From positions 1 through 46,184 of the forward strand of contig DGTJ01000059.1 of assembly GCA_002393725.1 (NCBI GenBank): a stretch of 46,184 nt of DNA, read 5' to 3'. This DNA comes from Prevotella sp. UBA4339. GTDB taxonomy: Bacteria; Bacteroidota; Bacteroidia; Bacteroidales; Bacteroidaceae. The notes under the pieces are model-generated. The model saw nothing but the letters and a program-made list of their open reading frames with translations. It did no database searches and was not told the DNA's origin. A program made the position numbers and the translations under genes. This document shows positions 1 through 7,694 of this stretch, piece after piece. Position 1 is the first letter of the stretch. Each line of letters starts with the position of its first letter.

Positions 1-118
1 GGGGACAGTCATTGATCTTTTTTTTGAACCAATAGGGATGTGGAAGTCTAAAGGCTTTAACATCCCTATTTCATCACAATGGGGTTAAGTTGCCTGATTG
101 CTGTGTCGATCAAGGGGA
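1..118. repeat. REP/MITE-like hairpin element, copy A (cut by window edge)
   Basis: Positions 1-114 are repeated exactly at 981-1094. The unit starts GGGGACAGTC, continues with TTGATC, a T-run and TTGAACC, then forms a hairpin. Its stem AATAGGGATGT pairs with ACATCCCTATT around a loop of about 19 nt. There is no coding potential. The left end lies outside the window, so the outer terminal repeat cannot be checked. I infer a non-autonomous repeat of the REP/BIME or MITE kind; no transposase is present in the window. Confidence 0.8.
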
Positions 119-175
119 GTCGATCAAGGGGGACAGTCCATGATACTGGCTAAAGCCAGATCACGCGAGACCGAA
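119..175. repeat. Short degenerate repeat fragment (copy B)
   Basis: GATCAAGGGGGACAGTC at 122-138 repeats the terminal motif of the neighbouring elements. It is followed by a small hairpin, CTGGC (146-150) taaa GCCAG (155-159). It appears to be a shortened or decayed member of the same family wedged between copies A and C. Confidence 0.5.
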
Positions 176-179
176 TCAG

Positions 180-250
180 GGGGTCAGTCTTTGATCTTCC
201 TTGAACCAAAACATGGATGTGGCAGCCCGCCTCGCTGCCACATCCATTTT
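180..250. repeat. REP/MITE-like hairpin element, copy C (diverged)
   Basis: It begins GGGGTCAGTC, then TTGATC and TTGAACCAA, the same order as copies A and D. The stem is different but perfect: 213-226 pairs with 234-247 over 14 bp around a 7-nt loop. Relative to copy A, both sides of the stem changed together (GGGATGT/ACATCCC against TGGATGT/ACATCCA). This suggests selection for the hairpin itself. The stretch from 250 to the promoter at about 320 shows nothing I can name. Confidence 0.65.
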
Positions 251-320
251 ATAGATTGGGTGGGGCAAGGGACTCTGTACTCCCTTGACTTACCGCAAAC
301 GGATAAAAATCTCGGATATC

Positions 321-352
321 CTTGGATATTTGGGGAAATAGTCGTATCTTTG
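321..352 (+). promoter_or_regulatory. Bacteroidetes-type promoter for the DUF4160-DUF2442 pair
   Basis: TATCTTTG at 345-352 matches the Bacteroidetes -7 box TAnnTTTG. CTTG at 321-324 is a fair -33 element with 20 bp between them. The DUF4160 start codon lies 26 bp downstream. This is a pattern match only. Confidence 0.6.
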
Positions 353-378
353 CAGCATGAAACTCAAAAGTTACGATT

Positions 379-636
379 ATGCCAGAAATAAGCAAGTTCT
401 ACGGAATCATCATCTACATGTATATTGATGACCATAATCCGCCACACTTCCATGTTTGGTACGACGATTATCAGGCAGAGGTTACCATCAAGGACGGCAT
501 CGTCCGTGGTGAAATGCCGCGCCGCGCCCTGCGCCTTGTCTATGAATGGCTCGACCTGCACCGCGACGAACTGATGGAAAACTGGGAGCGCCTATCGAAC
601 AGCGAGGCAGCCAAGAAAATAGAACCACTTCGATAA
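379..636 (+). CDS. DUF4160 domain protein
   Basis: 85 residues. The protein has the DUF4160 pattern: a short hydrophobic start (GIIIYMYIDDHNPPHFHVWY), a strand with the DYQAEV motif, then RALRLVYEWLDLH and a terminal NWERL helix. The His-rich HNPPHFH block is the family hallmark. DUF4160 genes often sit directly before DUF2442 genes, as here (84-bp gap), and the pair is often suspected to be a toxin-antitoxin-like module. No biochemical function is assigned. The start at 379 is supported by the promoter just upstream. The pair is flanked on both sides by copies of one repeat, which suggests an accessory, horizontally moved origin. Confidence 0.85.
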   Translation: MPEISKFYGIIIYMYIDDHNPPHFHVWYDDYQAEVTIKDGIVRGEMPRRALRLVYEWLDLHRDELMENWERLSNSEAAKKIEPLR

Positions 637-659
637 GCAAGAGCTGAGAAAGCTTGCTT
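635..659. other. Small hairpin between DUF4160 and DUF2442 genes
   Basis: AAGCAAG (635-641) can pair with CTTGCTT (653-659). An alternative overlapping hairpin GAAAGC/GCTTTC is also possible. There is no T-run after it, so it is not a clear terminator. It could modulate expression of the second gene. Confidence 0.35.
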
Positions 660-720
660 TCTATGCCGAGCGAAGAAGTGCGCGAACGAAGTTCAACCGT
701 TAAAATAAGGAGGACATGAT

Positions 721-972
721 ATGACAACAAAGAATCTCTTACTTAAAGTAACCGCCGCCGAGTATGCAGGCGACTACAAACTGCGCCTGACGTTCAACAC
801 GGGCGAAGTATTGTTGGTAGACTTCACCCCCCTGATGCAGAAGGGCATTTGCCGTAAGCTGCAGGATATTGACTATTTCAAAGCCTTCCGCCTCGACCCT
901 TTCACCGTCGACTGGAACAATGAAATCGGTTTCGCACCCGAAAGGCTCTACGAGCTGGGGAGTGCGGCATAA
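721..972 (+). CDS. DUF2442 domain protein
   Basis: 83 residues. The pattern is that of DUF2442: a first strand, YKLRLTFNTGEVLLVDFTPL, a KGICRKLQDIDYFKAFRLD middle, and a WNNEIGFAPERLYELG end. It is the usual partner of DUF4160. Function is unknown; by gene order it would be the second (antitoxin-position) member of a putative two-gene module. A strong Shine-Dalgarno, AAGGAGG at 707-713, sits 7 nt before ATG 721. Such a site is rare among the neighbouring locus genes and fits an acquired gene. The out-of-frame ATG at 716 stops after two codons. The next repeat element starts 3 bp after the stop codon. Confidence 0.85.
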   Translation: MTTKNLLLKVTAAEYAGDYKLRLTFNTGEVLLVDFTPLMQKGICRKLQDIDYFKAFRLDPFTVDWNNEIGFAPERLYELGSAA

Positions 973-974
973 GA

Positions 975-1118
975 GATCAGGGGGACAGTCATTGATCTTT
1001 TTTTTGAACCAATAGGGATGTGGAAGTCTAAAGGCTTTAACATCCCTATTTCATCACAATGGGGTTAAGTTGCCTGATTGCTGTGTCGATCAAGACAGGT
1101 CCTGACTGTCCCTCTGAT
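975..1118. repeat. REP/MITE-like element, complete copy D with terminal inverted repeats
   Basis: About 144 bp bounded by inverted ends: GATCAGGGGGACAGTC (975-990) against GACTGTCCCTCTGATC (1103-1118), 15 of 16 bases complementary. Inside are the same 114 bp as copy A, with the AATAGGGATGT hairpin. A second small stem, GACAG...CTGTC, lies near the right end (1094-1110). There is no ORF. The structure fits a miniature inverted-repeat or REP-doublet element mobilised in trans; the mobilising enzyme is not in the window. Confidence 0.75.
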
Positions 1119-1158
1119 CTTGATATATAAATAAAAAATTCGATTTTTCGCAAAAAAG

Positions 1159-1190
1159 TTTTGATATTCGGATAATTATTGCTATCTTTG
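1159..1190 (+). promoter_or_regulatory. Promoter for higBA
   Basis: TTTTG at 1159-1163 and TATCTTTG at 1183-1190, 19 bp apart, match the Bacteroidetes -33/-7 consensus well. The higB ATG is 18 bp further on. The AT-rich block just upstream (1129-1150) contains an imperfect palindrome that could be an autoregulatory operator; that part is a guess. Confidence 0.65.
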
Positions 1191-1208
1191 CGCCAAAAAG
1201 GGACAAAT

Positions 1209-1502
1209 ATGAGAATCTTTACAGAGCAAGCTATCAAGCAATTCACCGCACAACATCCAGAATCACTGGTTGCGCTACAGGTCTGGACAAGCGTTGTAAA
1301 GAGTAGTCGATGGACTTGCTTTGCGGATGTCAAAAAGGACTTCAACTCTGTAGATACAATAGGCAACCAGCGGTATGTGTTCAACATCATGGGCAATCAC
1401 TTCCGCTTGGTAGTCGTAATTAAGTTCACGATAGGATTTGTATATGTCCGTTTCATTGGGACCCATACCGAATATGACAAAATTGATTGCAGAACAATAT
1501 AA
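1209..1502 (+). CDS. higB: HigB-family toxin, type II toxin-antitoxin system
   Basis: 97 residues from ATG 1209. It resembles the RelE-fold HigB_toxin family: MRIFTEQAIKQF start, QVWTSVVKSSRW helix, the NQRYVFNIMGNHFRLVV strand pair and the typical FIGTHTEYDKID end. Family members are ribosome-dependent mRNA interferases. An upstream in-frame ATG at 1179 lies within the promoter, so 1209 is preferred. It is followed after 15 bp by the antitoxin gene, in the toxin-first order typical of hig modules. Expression is probably autorepressed by the HigA partner. Confidence 0.88.
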   Translation: MRIFTEQAIKQFTAQHPESLVALQVWTSVVKSSRWTCFADVKKDFNSVDTIGNQRYVFNIMGNHFRLVVVIKFTIGFVYVRFIGTHTEYDKIDCRTI

Positions 1503-1517
1503 AGAAAGGAGAATAGT

Positions 1518-1883
1518 ATGACAAAGATTGAGAACAAAGAACAGTACGACTGGGCAGTAGCAAGGGTTGAGGAACTTCTCCCACTCGTAGATGACACGAC
1601 TCCCCGGACTGACCCCAATAGCATAGAACTGGAGTTGCTATCTAATCTGGTGGCCGACTACTCCGAAGAGCACTTCTCCATCGGCAAGCCCAACTTAGGC
1701 GATGTCATTAAGATGCGCATGGCAGAACTGGGCATCACCCAAGGGAAGCTGGCAGAGATTCTTGGAATCAGTGCCTCCCGTATCAGTGACTACATTACCG
1801 GTAAGGCAGAGCCGACCATCAGGATAGCCAGGGAACTGGTCATCAAACTGGATATAGCCCCTTCTGTTGTACTCGGATTGTGA
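1518..1883 (+). CDS. higA: HigA-family antitoxin with XRE-type helix-turn-helix
   Basis: 121 residues. The N-terminal half carries the family motif RVEELLPLVDDTTP and a DLVADYSEEHF-like segment. The C-terminal half is a Cro/C1-type helix-turn-helix: LGITQGKLAEILGISASRIS then DYITGKAEPTIRIARELVIKL. It should neutralise HigB and repress the operon. AAGGAG at 1506-1511 is a good ribosome site. The last 94 bp overlap, tail to tail, the end of the minus-strand GH2-like frame. That overlap is more likely a junction created by insertion than a native arrangement. Confidence 0.88.
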   Translation: MTKIENKEQYDWAVARVEELLPLVDDTTPRTDPNSIELELLSNLVADYSEEHFSIGKPNLGDVIKMRMAELGITQGKLAEILGISASRISDYITGKAEPTIRIARELVIKLDIAPSVVLGL

Positions 1884-4366
1884 CTTGTCCTGACAGATTT
1901 CAAAACCTTAGAACCATCCTTGACAAAAAATTCACTGACAGTCTGAGGCTGAAGGGTCATCGCTGGCTTGAAGTCATCGCTGTGCATATATCTCATGATT
2001 GCATTACGCATCTGACGGGCCACGAGACGATGTTCGAGATTGGAAGTGATGTCCATCGACGTCATCAGCAGCTTCCCATTCAGCACATTTGCCTCAATGA
2101 GCATCCCAAGTTTACGGTTCTTCTGCGAGTTGTCGATAGGCTGGATAGGCGACTGATAATCCTTGGGCAACTTCATGAGATTCATCACCTGAGCCTTGTT
2201 GAGAAGCTCCCACCAGTTGAGGTTGCCCCAGTCGTCTGTGGGGAAGTCATATCTGAACAGCGGGTGGCTCTTGTCAATATATGCTCCCGCTATTTGCGAA
2301 TCAGGCAGGTAATGCTGCATGATATCTCCACCCAGACCGATCTTACTGGCAGCAGTAATCAGCACCTTGCCACCGTTCTTCAACACATCAAGGGCCTTTG
2401 CGTCCAAGGTGTCGGTTTGATAGATATCATCGTATGTCATTGAATCCACAACCTCCGGATACACCCAGAAGTCCCAATGGTTTCTGAGCTTCCCTGCTAC
2501 GAGTACAGACAGAGTGAGCTTTGTTGGCTTTGTGACCTTATCCAACGGCATTCTGATCTTGCCTATATTGACATTATTACCTATGGGCAAGTTGCCCTTG
2601 GAAATGGTACCGCCTCCGTACACTTTCATGGTATCATCCGTTATGTAATAGCTATTCTTGACATTGACGATTTCGACATACATCGCATTATACAATTCTA
2701 CAGGCACATCGAGAGTATCCTTGTTACTATATACGAACTTCGGTAACTTAGCCAATGGCACAACGGGAGAACAGAATTCTATCCACTCAGGACTTTGCCC
2801 GCTATATTCGTTGAAAGCCTTAAGTTGGAAACCGGAGTAATCTTTTGTGCGCAGATTACGTTCGATGTCGTACTTATAACAAAGTGTCTGCAGATTCCCA
2901 CTTGCTTTGATGAACTTCTCTTCCAGAATTCCGCTATCACCCAGACGACCGCTTGACTTCAGATTGAGATATGTACCCCACTGACCTAGTTCATGGGCAA
3001 TCATTGGACTGTTGCTAGGCTTATTACCCTTGTAGTTCTTCGGGAAGTCAATTTTCTCGTTGTGATTTTCGTCAGAGTGAGGAGCATGGCTGTCCCAGTC
3101 AAGGCCTGTTGCCTCACCCTTCACATGGAAATCAGAACCGCTGTCCCATTCACTGTCACCACTTACGGCAGCTCCACAATATAATTTTGCCGGGTCGTAC
3201 TTCTTCAGTTGCTTTATCCATTCATTGCTCTCTTCCACCCATTTGCCGGTAGTCTCGCCAGTTGCCGACATCATCACGAACGACGGATGATGCCCATAGG
3301 TATCAAGTATCCTCTTCGACTCTTCCAACTGATACGATGTGGCCTCAGGCATGAGATAGAAGCCCAGCCTGTCTGCTGCAGCAAAGGCCGCCTCTGGAGG
3401 ACACCAGGAGCGGAACCGCATGTGGTTAAGTCCGTACTGCTTATACTTACCTATTATCATGGCCCATTCCTTCTCGTCCATCGGGGGATAGTCTGTATCC
3501 GGGAAGCTGCAGTCCTCAACTGTTCCACGCAGCATGAGAGGTCGTCCGTTTAGAAGAATATTCCTGTCCTTAACACTTATCTCGCGCATTCCGAAGGTTG
3601 TCATGTAATAGTCATTACCCAAGAAGATGCCTAGTCTGTAGTACTGAGGATGGAACTCATCCCATAAGGCAACATTATCCATAGGCAGAGTGATTGCCAC
3701 CTCCGGCCCGTCAATCATAATGCTATAAATTATCGGAGTATCCGCTATGTCAGCACGCTCTACGCTCACACATGCATCTGGCCAGTCATAGTTGAACCAC
3801 CTCGCCCATTTAGGGAATCCGCCTAACTCTATCTCGACTTCCACAACGCCAAAAGCGGCATTTGGAAAAATCTTTACCGTCTTGACATAAATCTCGGAGA
3901 CTCTCGACCTTAGTTCTATCTGCCCCACTATACCATTCCAGTTGCATTGCTCCTGAATACTGTCATTTACACATATCTCTATCTTATTACGCTGTCCGGG
4001 AGACAGGAACTTCGCTATTTCATACTGATGCGGTGTAGATACAGAGTTCTGTCCACCCACTTCGGCACCATTCACGTAAACATGAGTCTTGACATGCGGT
4101 CTCTCCAGGAAGAGAGTTACATTCTTGCCTTCCCATGACTGTGGGATATACACCATCCTCCTATACCAAGCCTTTCCTGTATAGGCTGCCTTTCCTTGGT
4201 GAACTTTCTCATTGGAGAGCATCGAGCCAGGAAGGAATATATCATCGTTATAATCTGCTGAGTCACCTATGCAGAAATCCCATAAACCGGACAGGTCGAT
4301 ATTCTCCTGAGCTTTTACCGACAGCCCGTTTATCAGACAAAATGCAATAAAAAGTATTTTCTTCAT
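1790..4366 (-). CDS. Exported GH2-like glycoside hydrolase with a read-through C-terminus
   Basis: 858 residues with a signal peptide (MKKILFIAFCLINGLSVKAQ). It follows GH2 order: an N-terminal sugar-binding jelly roll (about 22-160), an immunoglobulin-like segment (about 160-270), then a TIM barrel from about 270 (LNGRPLMLRGTVEDCSFPD, GLNHMRFRSWCPPEAAFAAA). The acid/base position reads MSATGETTG (E371) instead of the usual GNE, and IAHELGQW (E459) is the likely nucleophile. The substrate cannot be told. The last ~31 residues (from 828) are encoded antisense to higA and look non-native, so the original stop was probably lost. Transcribed divergently from the GH65-like gene. A weak -7 box (TATCTTTA, 4439-4446) precedes it. 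Confidence 0.8.
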   Translation of the reverse strand: MKKILFIAFCLINGLSVKAQENIDLSGLWDFCIGDSADYNDDIFLPGSMLSNEKVHQGKAAYTGKAWYRRMVYIPQSWEGKNVTLFLERPHVKTHVYVNGAEVGGQNSVSTPHQYEIAKFLSPGQRNKIEICVNDSIQEQCNWNGIVGQIELRSRVSEIYVKTVKIFPNAAFGVVEVEIELGGFPKWARWFNYDWPDACVSVERADIADTPIIYSIMIDGPEVAITLPMDNVALWDEFHPQYYRLGIFLGNDYYMTTFGMREISVKDRNILLNGRPLMLRGTVEDCSFPDTDYPPMDEKEWAMIIGKYKQYGLNHMRFRSWCPPEAAFAAADRLGFYLMPEATSYQLEESKRILDTYGHHPSFVMMSATGETTGKWVEESNEWIKQLKKYDPAKLYCGAAVSGDSEWDSGSDFHVKGEATGLDWDSHAPHSDENHNEKIDFPKNYKGNKPSNSPMIAHELGQWGTYLNLKSSGRLGDSGILEEKFIKASGNLQTLCYKYDIERNLRTKDYSGFQLKAFNEYSGQSPEWIEFCSPVVPLAKLPKFVYSNKDTLDVPVELYNAMYVEIVNVKNSYYITDDTMKVYGGGTISKGNLPIGNNVNIGKIRMPLDKVTKPTKLTLSVLVAGKLRNHWDFWVYPEVVDSMTYDDIYQTDTLDAKALDVLKNGGKVLITAASKIGLGGDIMQHYLPDSQIAGAYIDKSHPLFRYDFPTDDWGNLNWWELLNKAQVMNLMKLPKDYQSPIQPIDNSQKNRKLGMLIEANVLNGKLLMTSMDITSNLEHRLVARQMRNAIMRYMHSDDFKPAMTLQPQTVSEFFVKDGSKVLKSVRTSHNPSTTEGAISSLMTSSLAILMVGSALPVM

Positions 4367-4445
4367 ACCATTAACAAACTTATCCCCTTATAATATTATT
4401 AACGATTAAAAAACAATGATATTGTGTATCGATGGGCCTAAAGAT

Positions 4446-4507
4446 AACGTTTACGTTGTTTTTATTTGTCAGAAGAATCTTGGTTTCGCGATTTTATTGT
4501 AAGTTTG
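4446..4507 (+). promoter_or_regulatory. Divergent promoter region for GH2-like and GH65-like genes
   Basis: TAAGTTTG at 4500-4507 is a good -7 box for the plus-strand gene (ATG 4551). Its -33 element is weak. An inverted repeat, AACGT tt ACGTT (4446-4457), abuts the weak minus-strand -7 box and could be an operator. The whole gap is 184 bp and contains no ORF of interest. Confidence 0.45.
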
Positions 4508-4550
4508 CATCAGAAATAAGCAACTACAGAACATAACCAATTTCAGAAAT

Positions 4551-6743
4551 ATGAAGAATGTATTTAAGACTGTGATGTTAGGCTTGCTGGTACCAATTAT
4601 TTCATCGGCAAATCAAATTGACCGGCAAGTTGTCGTGAAACGCAATAATCCTATAGTCACTAAAGCCGATACGCTCGCTTCACTATCTGTGGGCAACGGA
4701 CATTTCGTTACAACGGTAGATGTCACCGGTCTGCAGTCTTACCCTCAGGACTACAAGAACGGTGTTCCCCTCTGCGCTATGACCGACTGGGGCTGGCACC
4801 GGTTTCCCAATACTAAGAGTCTGAAGCCTTCTGATTCCGAGAAAGCCTTCGATTTCGGACATGGGCATAAGGAGGTGTATGCTGTGGAATACAAGAAGGT
4901 CGAAGACGGAATGCACAAGGATGCGACAGAGTTCTTCCGGGTAAACCCTCATCGTCTGAACTTGGGGGCTGTCGGACTTAATCTGTCTGATGCAAAGGGG
5001 AACCGTATATCGCTAAGTCAGATTACCGACATCCGTCAAGAGCAGAATCTGTACGACGGTGAGATCATATCATCGTTTGTGGCAGATGGCCAGAAGGTGG
5101 AGGTTTCCACAGGAGTCCACCCTGACAAGGATGCGCTATATGCCAGGATTCGCAGTCAGCTGTTGTCTGACAAGCGGGCCACTCTGAGATTGCATTTCCC
5201 CTACCCCACAGGAAAGCACGCTGATGATGCCAGCGACTGGACAAAGCCCGAAAAGCACCTGTCGGATGTCATTTCCCAAACAGAGCACACCGCTTTAATC
5301 AAGCGCACTCTCGATGCAACTGTGTATTATGTGCTGCTGCAATGGGAGGGACGGGCTGTTCTTAGGAAATATGCCCCACATGATTTCGAGCTCTCTTCAC
5401 TCGATGATACTCTCACAATAGCCGTAGAATATCTATCCGACACCACAAGCAAATCTGATTTCTGTTTTGAGAATTACCATAATGCGACCTTGCACCATTG
5501 GAATGCATGGTGGAGCAATGGGGCTATCGTAGATTTCTCTGCATGCACCGATTCCCGGGCCAAGGAACTGGAGCGCAGAGTGGTTCTCTCACAGTATCTC
5601 ACACAGATAAACTGTGCCAATAATATGCCACCTCAGGAGAGTGGACTGACTTATAACACTTGGTTTGGGCGTCCGCATCTGGAGATGACCTGGTGGCACG
5701 TAGTCGATTTTGCCCTATGGGATCGTCCTGAGGTTGTCGCTAAGATTCTCAAGTGGTATAACAATACGGCCTATCCTGTAGCTCGCAAGATTGCTGAGCG
5801 ACAGGGATTCAAGGGCGTGCGCTGGATGAAGATGACCGACCCCTGGGCTGGTGAGGCACCATCGAATACCGGCTCGTTCCTAATCTGGCAGCAGCCTCAC
5901 TACATCTACCTCGCTGAGGAGATGTATCGTGCCAATCCTACTTCGGAAACACTCCGCGAATACGGTGAACAGGTAGAAGCAACAGCAGAGTTCATGGCAG
6001 ACTTCGTCACCTTCGATACCAAACATAAGAAATACACCCTTAAGGGAGCCACAGCGATGCAGGAGTGTATGACGAAGGACATTTCTTACAACCAGCCGTT
6101 CGAACTGGCATACTGGAGCTACGGTCTCTCCGTAGCCCAGAAGTGGCGTGAGCGCCAGGGCAAGGCAAGAGTAGCACTGTGGGATGATATCATAGACAAT
6201 CTTTCCACACTGCCCGAGAATAATGGTATCTACACAGCAGGCCAGCCTATCGGCATCTCTGATAGTCACGAAGCCTTCGATCCCTTTGATGCTCCAACAA
6301 AGAAGATCGAGACATTTGCAGACAAGTGCCGTAATGATCACCCTGCTGTGCTCGGAGCCTGCGGACTGCTGCCTTACACCTCTTTATATAATATGGAGAA
6401 GATGAAAGGCACTCTTGACTGGGTGATGAAGAACTGGAACTGGCAGACCACCTGGGGCTGGGACTACGGCATGATAGCCATGACAGCAGCACGTCTGGGC
6501 GACCCTGAGACAGCTCTGAAGGCTCTGCTTATCGACACACAGAAGAACACCTATCTGCCCAGTGGGCACAACTTCCAGACTCCCGACCGCTTACGCATCT
6601 ATCTGCCCGGCAACGGGGCCCTGCTCACAGCTATAGCAATGATGTGTGCCGGATGGGACGGATGCAAAGACCTGCATAATCCCGGATTCCCGAAAGACGG
6701 GAAATGGGATGTGAGATGGGAAGGGCTAAAGAGGATGCAATAG
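4551..6743 (+). CDS. Exported (alpha/alpha)6-barrel glycoside hydrolase, GH65/GH95-like
   Basis: 730 residues with an N-terminal signal peptide ending near residue 20. An N-terminal beta-sandwich (about 30-310) is followed by a helical barrel. Recognisable barrel motifs are GLTYNTWFGRPHLEMTWWH, FALWDRPEV, KMTDPWAGEAPSNTGSFLIW, NQPFELAYWSYGL and YLPGNGALLTAIAMM, seen in Bacteroidetes GH65-like proteins. A glutamate in the GATAMQE motif (about residue 505) sits where the general acid would be expected. The substrate is unknown; in this locus it is likely a side-chain sugar. It is alone on its strand, with its own -7 box at 4500 and a strong terminator 15 bp after the stop. Confidence 0.7.
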   Translation: MKNVFKTVMLGLLVPIISSANQIDRQVVVKRNNPIVTKADTLASLSVGNGHFVTTVDVTGLQSYPQDYKNGVPLCAMTDWGWHRFPNTKSLKPSDSEKAFDFGHGHKEVYAVEYKKVEDGMHKDATEFFRVNPHRLNLGAVGLNLSDAKGNRISLSQITDIRQEQNLYDGEIISSFVADGQKVEVSTGVHPDKDALYARIRSQLLSDKRATLRLHFPYPTGKHADDASDWTKPEKHLSDVISQTEHTALIKRTLDATVYYVLLQWEGRAVLRKYAPHDFELSSLDDTLTIAVEYLSDTTSKSDFCFENYHNATLHHWNAWWSNGAIVDFSACTDSRAKELERRVVLSQYLTQINCANNMPPQESGLTYNTWFGRPHLEMTWWHVVDFALWDRPEVVAKILKWYNNTAYPVARKIAERQGFKGVRWMKMTDPWAGEAPSNTGSFLIWQQPHYIYLAEEMYRANPTSETLREYGEQVEATAEFMADFVTFDTKHKKYTLKGATAMQECMTKDISYNQPFELAYWSYGLSVAQKWRERQGKARVALWDDIIDNLSTLPENNGIYTAGQPIGISDSHEAFDPFDAPTKKIETFADKCRNDHPAVLGACGLLPYTSLYNMEKMKGTLDWVMKNWNWQTTWGWDYGMIAMTAARLGDPETALKALLIDTQKNTYLPSGHNFQTPDRLRIYLPGNGALLTAIAMMCAGWDGCKDLHNPGFPKDGKWDVRWEGLKRMQ

Positions 6744-6758
6744 CACTCCATCAAAAAA

Positions 6759-6787
6759 GAAGGCACTTCAAAATACGAAGTGCCTTC
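6759..6787. terminator. Bidirectional terminator between GH65-like gene and rhaD
   Basis: GAAGGCACTTC (6759-6769) pairs perfectly with GAAGTGCCTTC (6777-6787) around a 7-nt loop. On the minus strand the stem is followed by a run of six T, so it should end the rhamnose operon. On the plus strand it is followed by the T-rich TCATTTATTTATC. Confidence 0.85.
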
Positions 6788-6809
6788 TCATTTATTTATC
6801 ACTTGTTTT

Positions 6810-7631
6810 TTAGCAAGGACGCTTCTTTGGCAGTTTGAACACATCCTGCACTTCCTTCATCTGTGCCTCGGTCATACCGTCTGGCTCAGAACCCATCGAG
6901 CGAGCGCACATATAGATGTTTGCAGCCTTGCAGAGCACGTCGGTCTGGTCGAAGGCATCCATGATGTCTGTACCTACTGCCACAGTACCGTGCTTCTCCC
7001 ACATCACTACATCGTGGGTCTTGATCTGCTCCAGTGTAGCCTCAGCCAGTTCTACTGATGAAGGCAATGCGTAAGGCACGATACCGATGCCCAGAGGAGC
7101 AAAGGCAAGTGTCTCAGGAATCATTGACCACAGCACGCGGGTCATCTCGTCACCCTTAAGGAAACGCTTGATATGACTCATGGCCACCAGTTCGATAGGA
7201 TGAGTGTGCAGTGTTGCCTTATAGCAAGAGCCCGTCTCCAGCAGATAGTTCTGCAGAGCCAGATGTGTAGGCAGCTCTGATGTAGGCACTACCGGCTCAT
7301 CGGCTATCACCTCATAGCTGGCACAGTCGTCGCAGATGCGGATGATCGACCCGTTCTGCATAGGCTCCTTAGCCAGGTCGCGCATGCGCTTTCCTGTGCC
7401 CTTGCAATAGAAATACTTACCCTTAAGCAGAGGCAGAGTCATACCGATCTGCTTCACGGGAGCGATAGCTGGCAGGGCCTTGCACTCATCATCCATATAC
7501 TCAGTGACATTTACCGTAATGTTACCACCATTACGCTCTGCCCATCCCTTCTGCCAGAGGTAACCAGTCACCTCGGCTATCTGATACACGACCGCCTTCA
7601 GTTCCGGGCGGCCTTCCAATATACTTTTCAT
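6810..7631 (-). CDS. rhaD: Rhamnulose-1-phosphate aldolase RhaD
   Basis: 273 residues, against 274 in E. coli. A zinc-dependent class II aldolase that splits L-rhamnulose 1-phosphate into DHAP and L-lactaldehyde in the cytoplasm. The metal ligands are visible: LHTHP gives H142 and H144, EKHGTV gives H214, and the catalytic Glu is E119 in TSELPTH. The spacing matches E. coli E117/H141/H143/H212. The ERNGGNIT motif (res. 32-39) is the phosphate-binding start. Last gene of the rhaB-isomerase-rhaT-rhaD operon, 63 bp after rhaT, and followed by a bidirectional terminator. Confidence 0.95.
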   Translation of the reverse strand: MKSILEGRPELKAVVYQIAEVTGYLWQKGWAERNGGNITVNVTEYMDDECKALPAIAPVKQIGMTLPLLKGKYFYCKGTGKRMRDLAKEPMQNGSIIRICDDCASYEVIADEPVVPTSELPTHLALQNYLLETGSCYKATLHTHPIELVAMSHIKRFLKGDEMTRVLWSMIPETLAFAPLGIGIVPYALPSSVELAEATLEQIKTHDVVMWEKHGTVAVGTDIMDAFDQTDVLCKAANIYMCARSMGSEPDGMTEAQMKEVQDVFKLPKKRPC

Positions 7632-7694
7632 CTTTCTTTTCCCTTAAATATTATCTATTTCCTAATTTAGTATTAAAACTCTTACTTCGTCATC

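Noticed and set aside
98..391. 97-residue frame over the repeat region
   Set aside because: It consists of REP-like repeat sequence and runs across the DUF4160 promoter and into the gene start.
1..1118. Complete insertion sequence or composite transposon
   Set aside because: No transposase or integrase gene is present; the repeats are small hairpin elements only.
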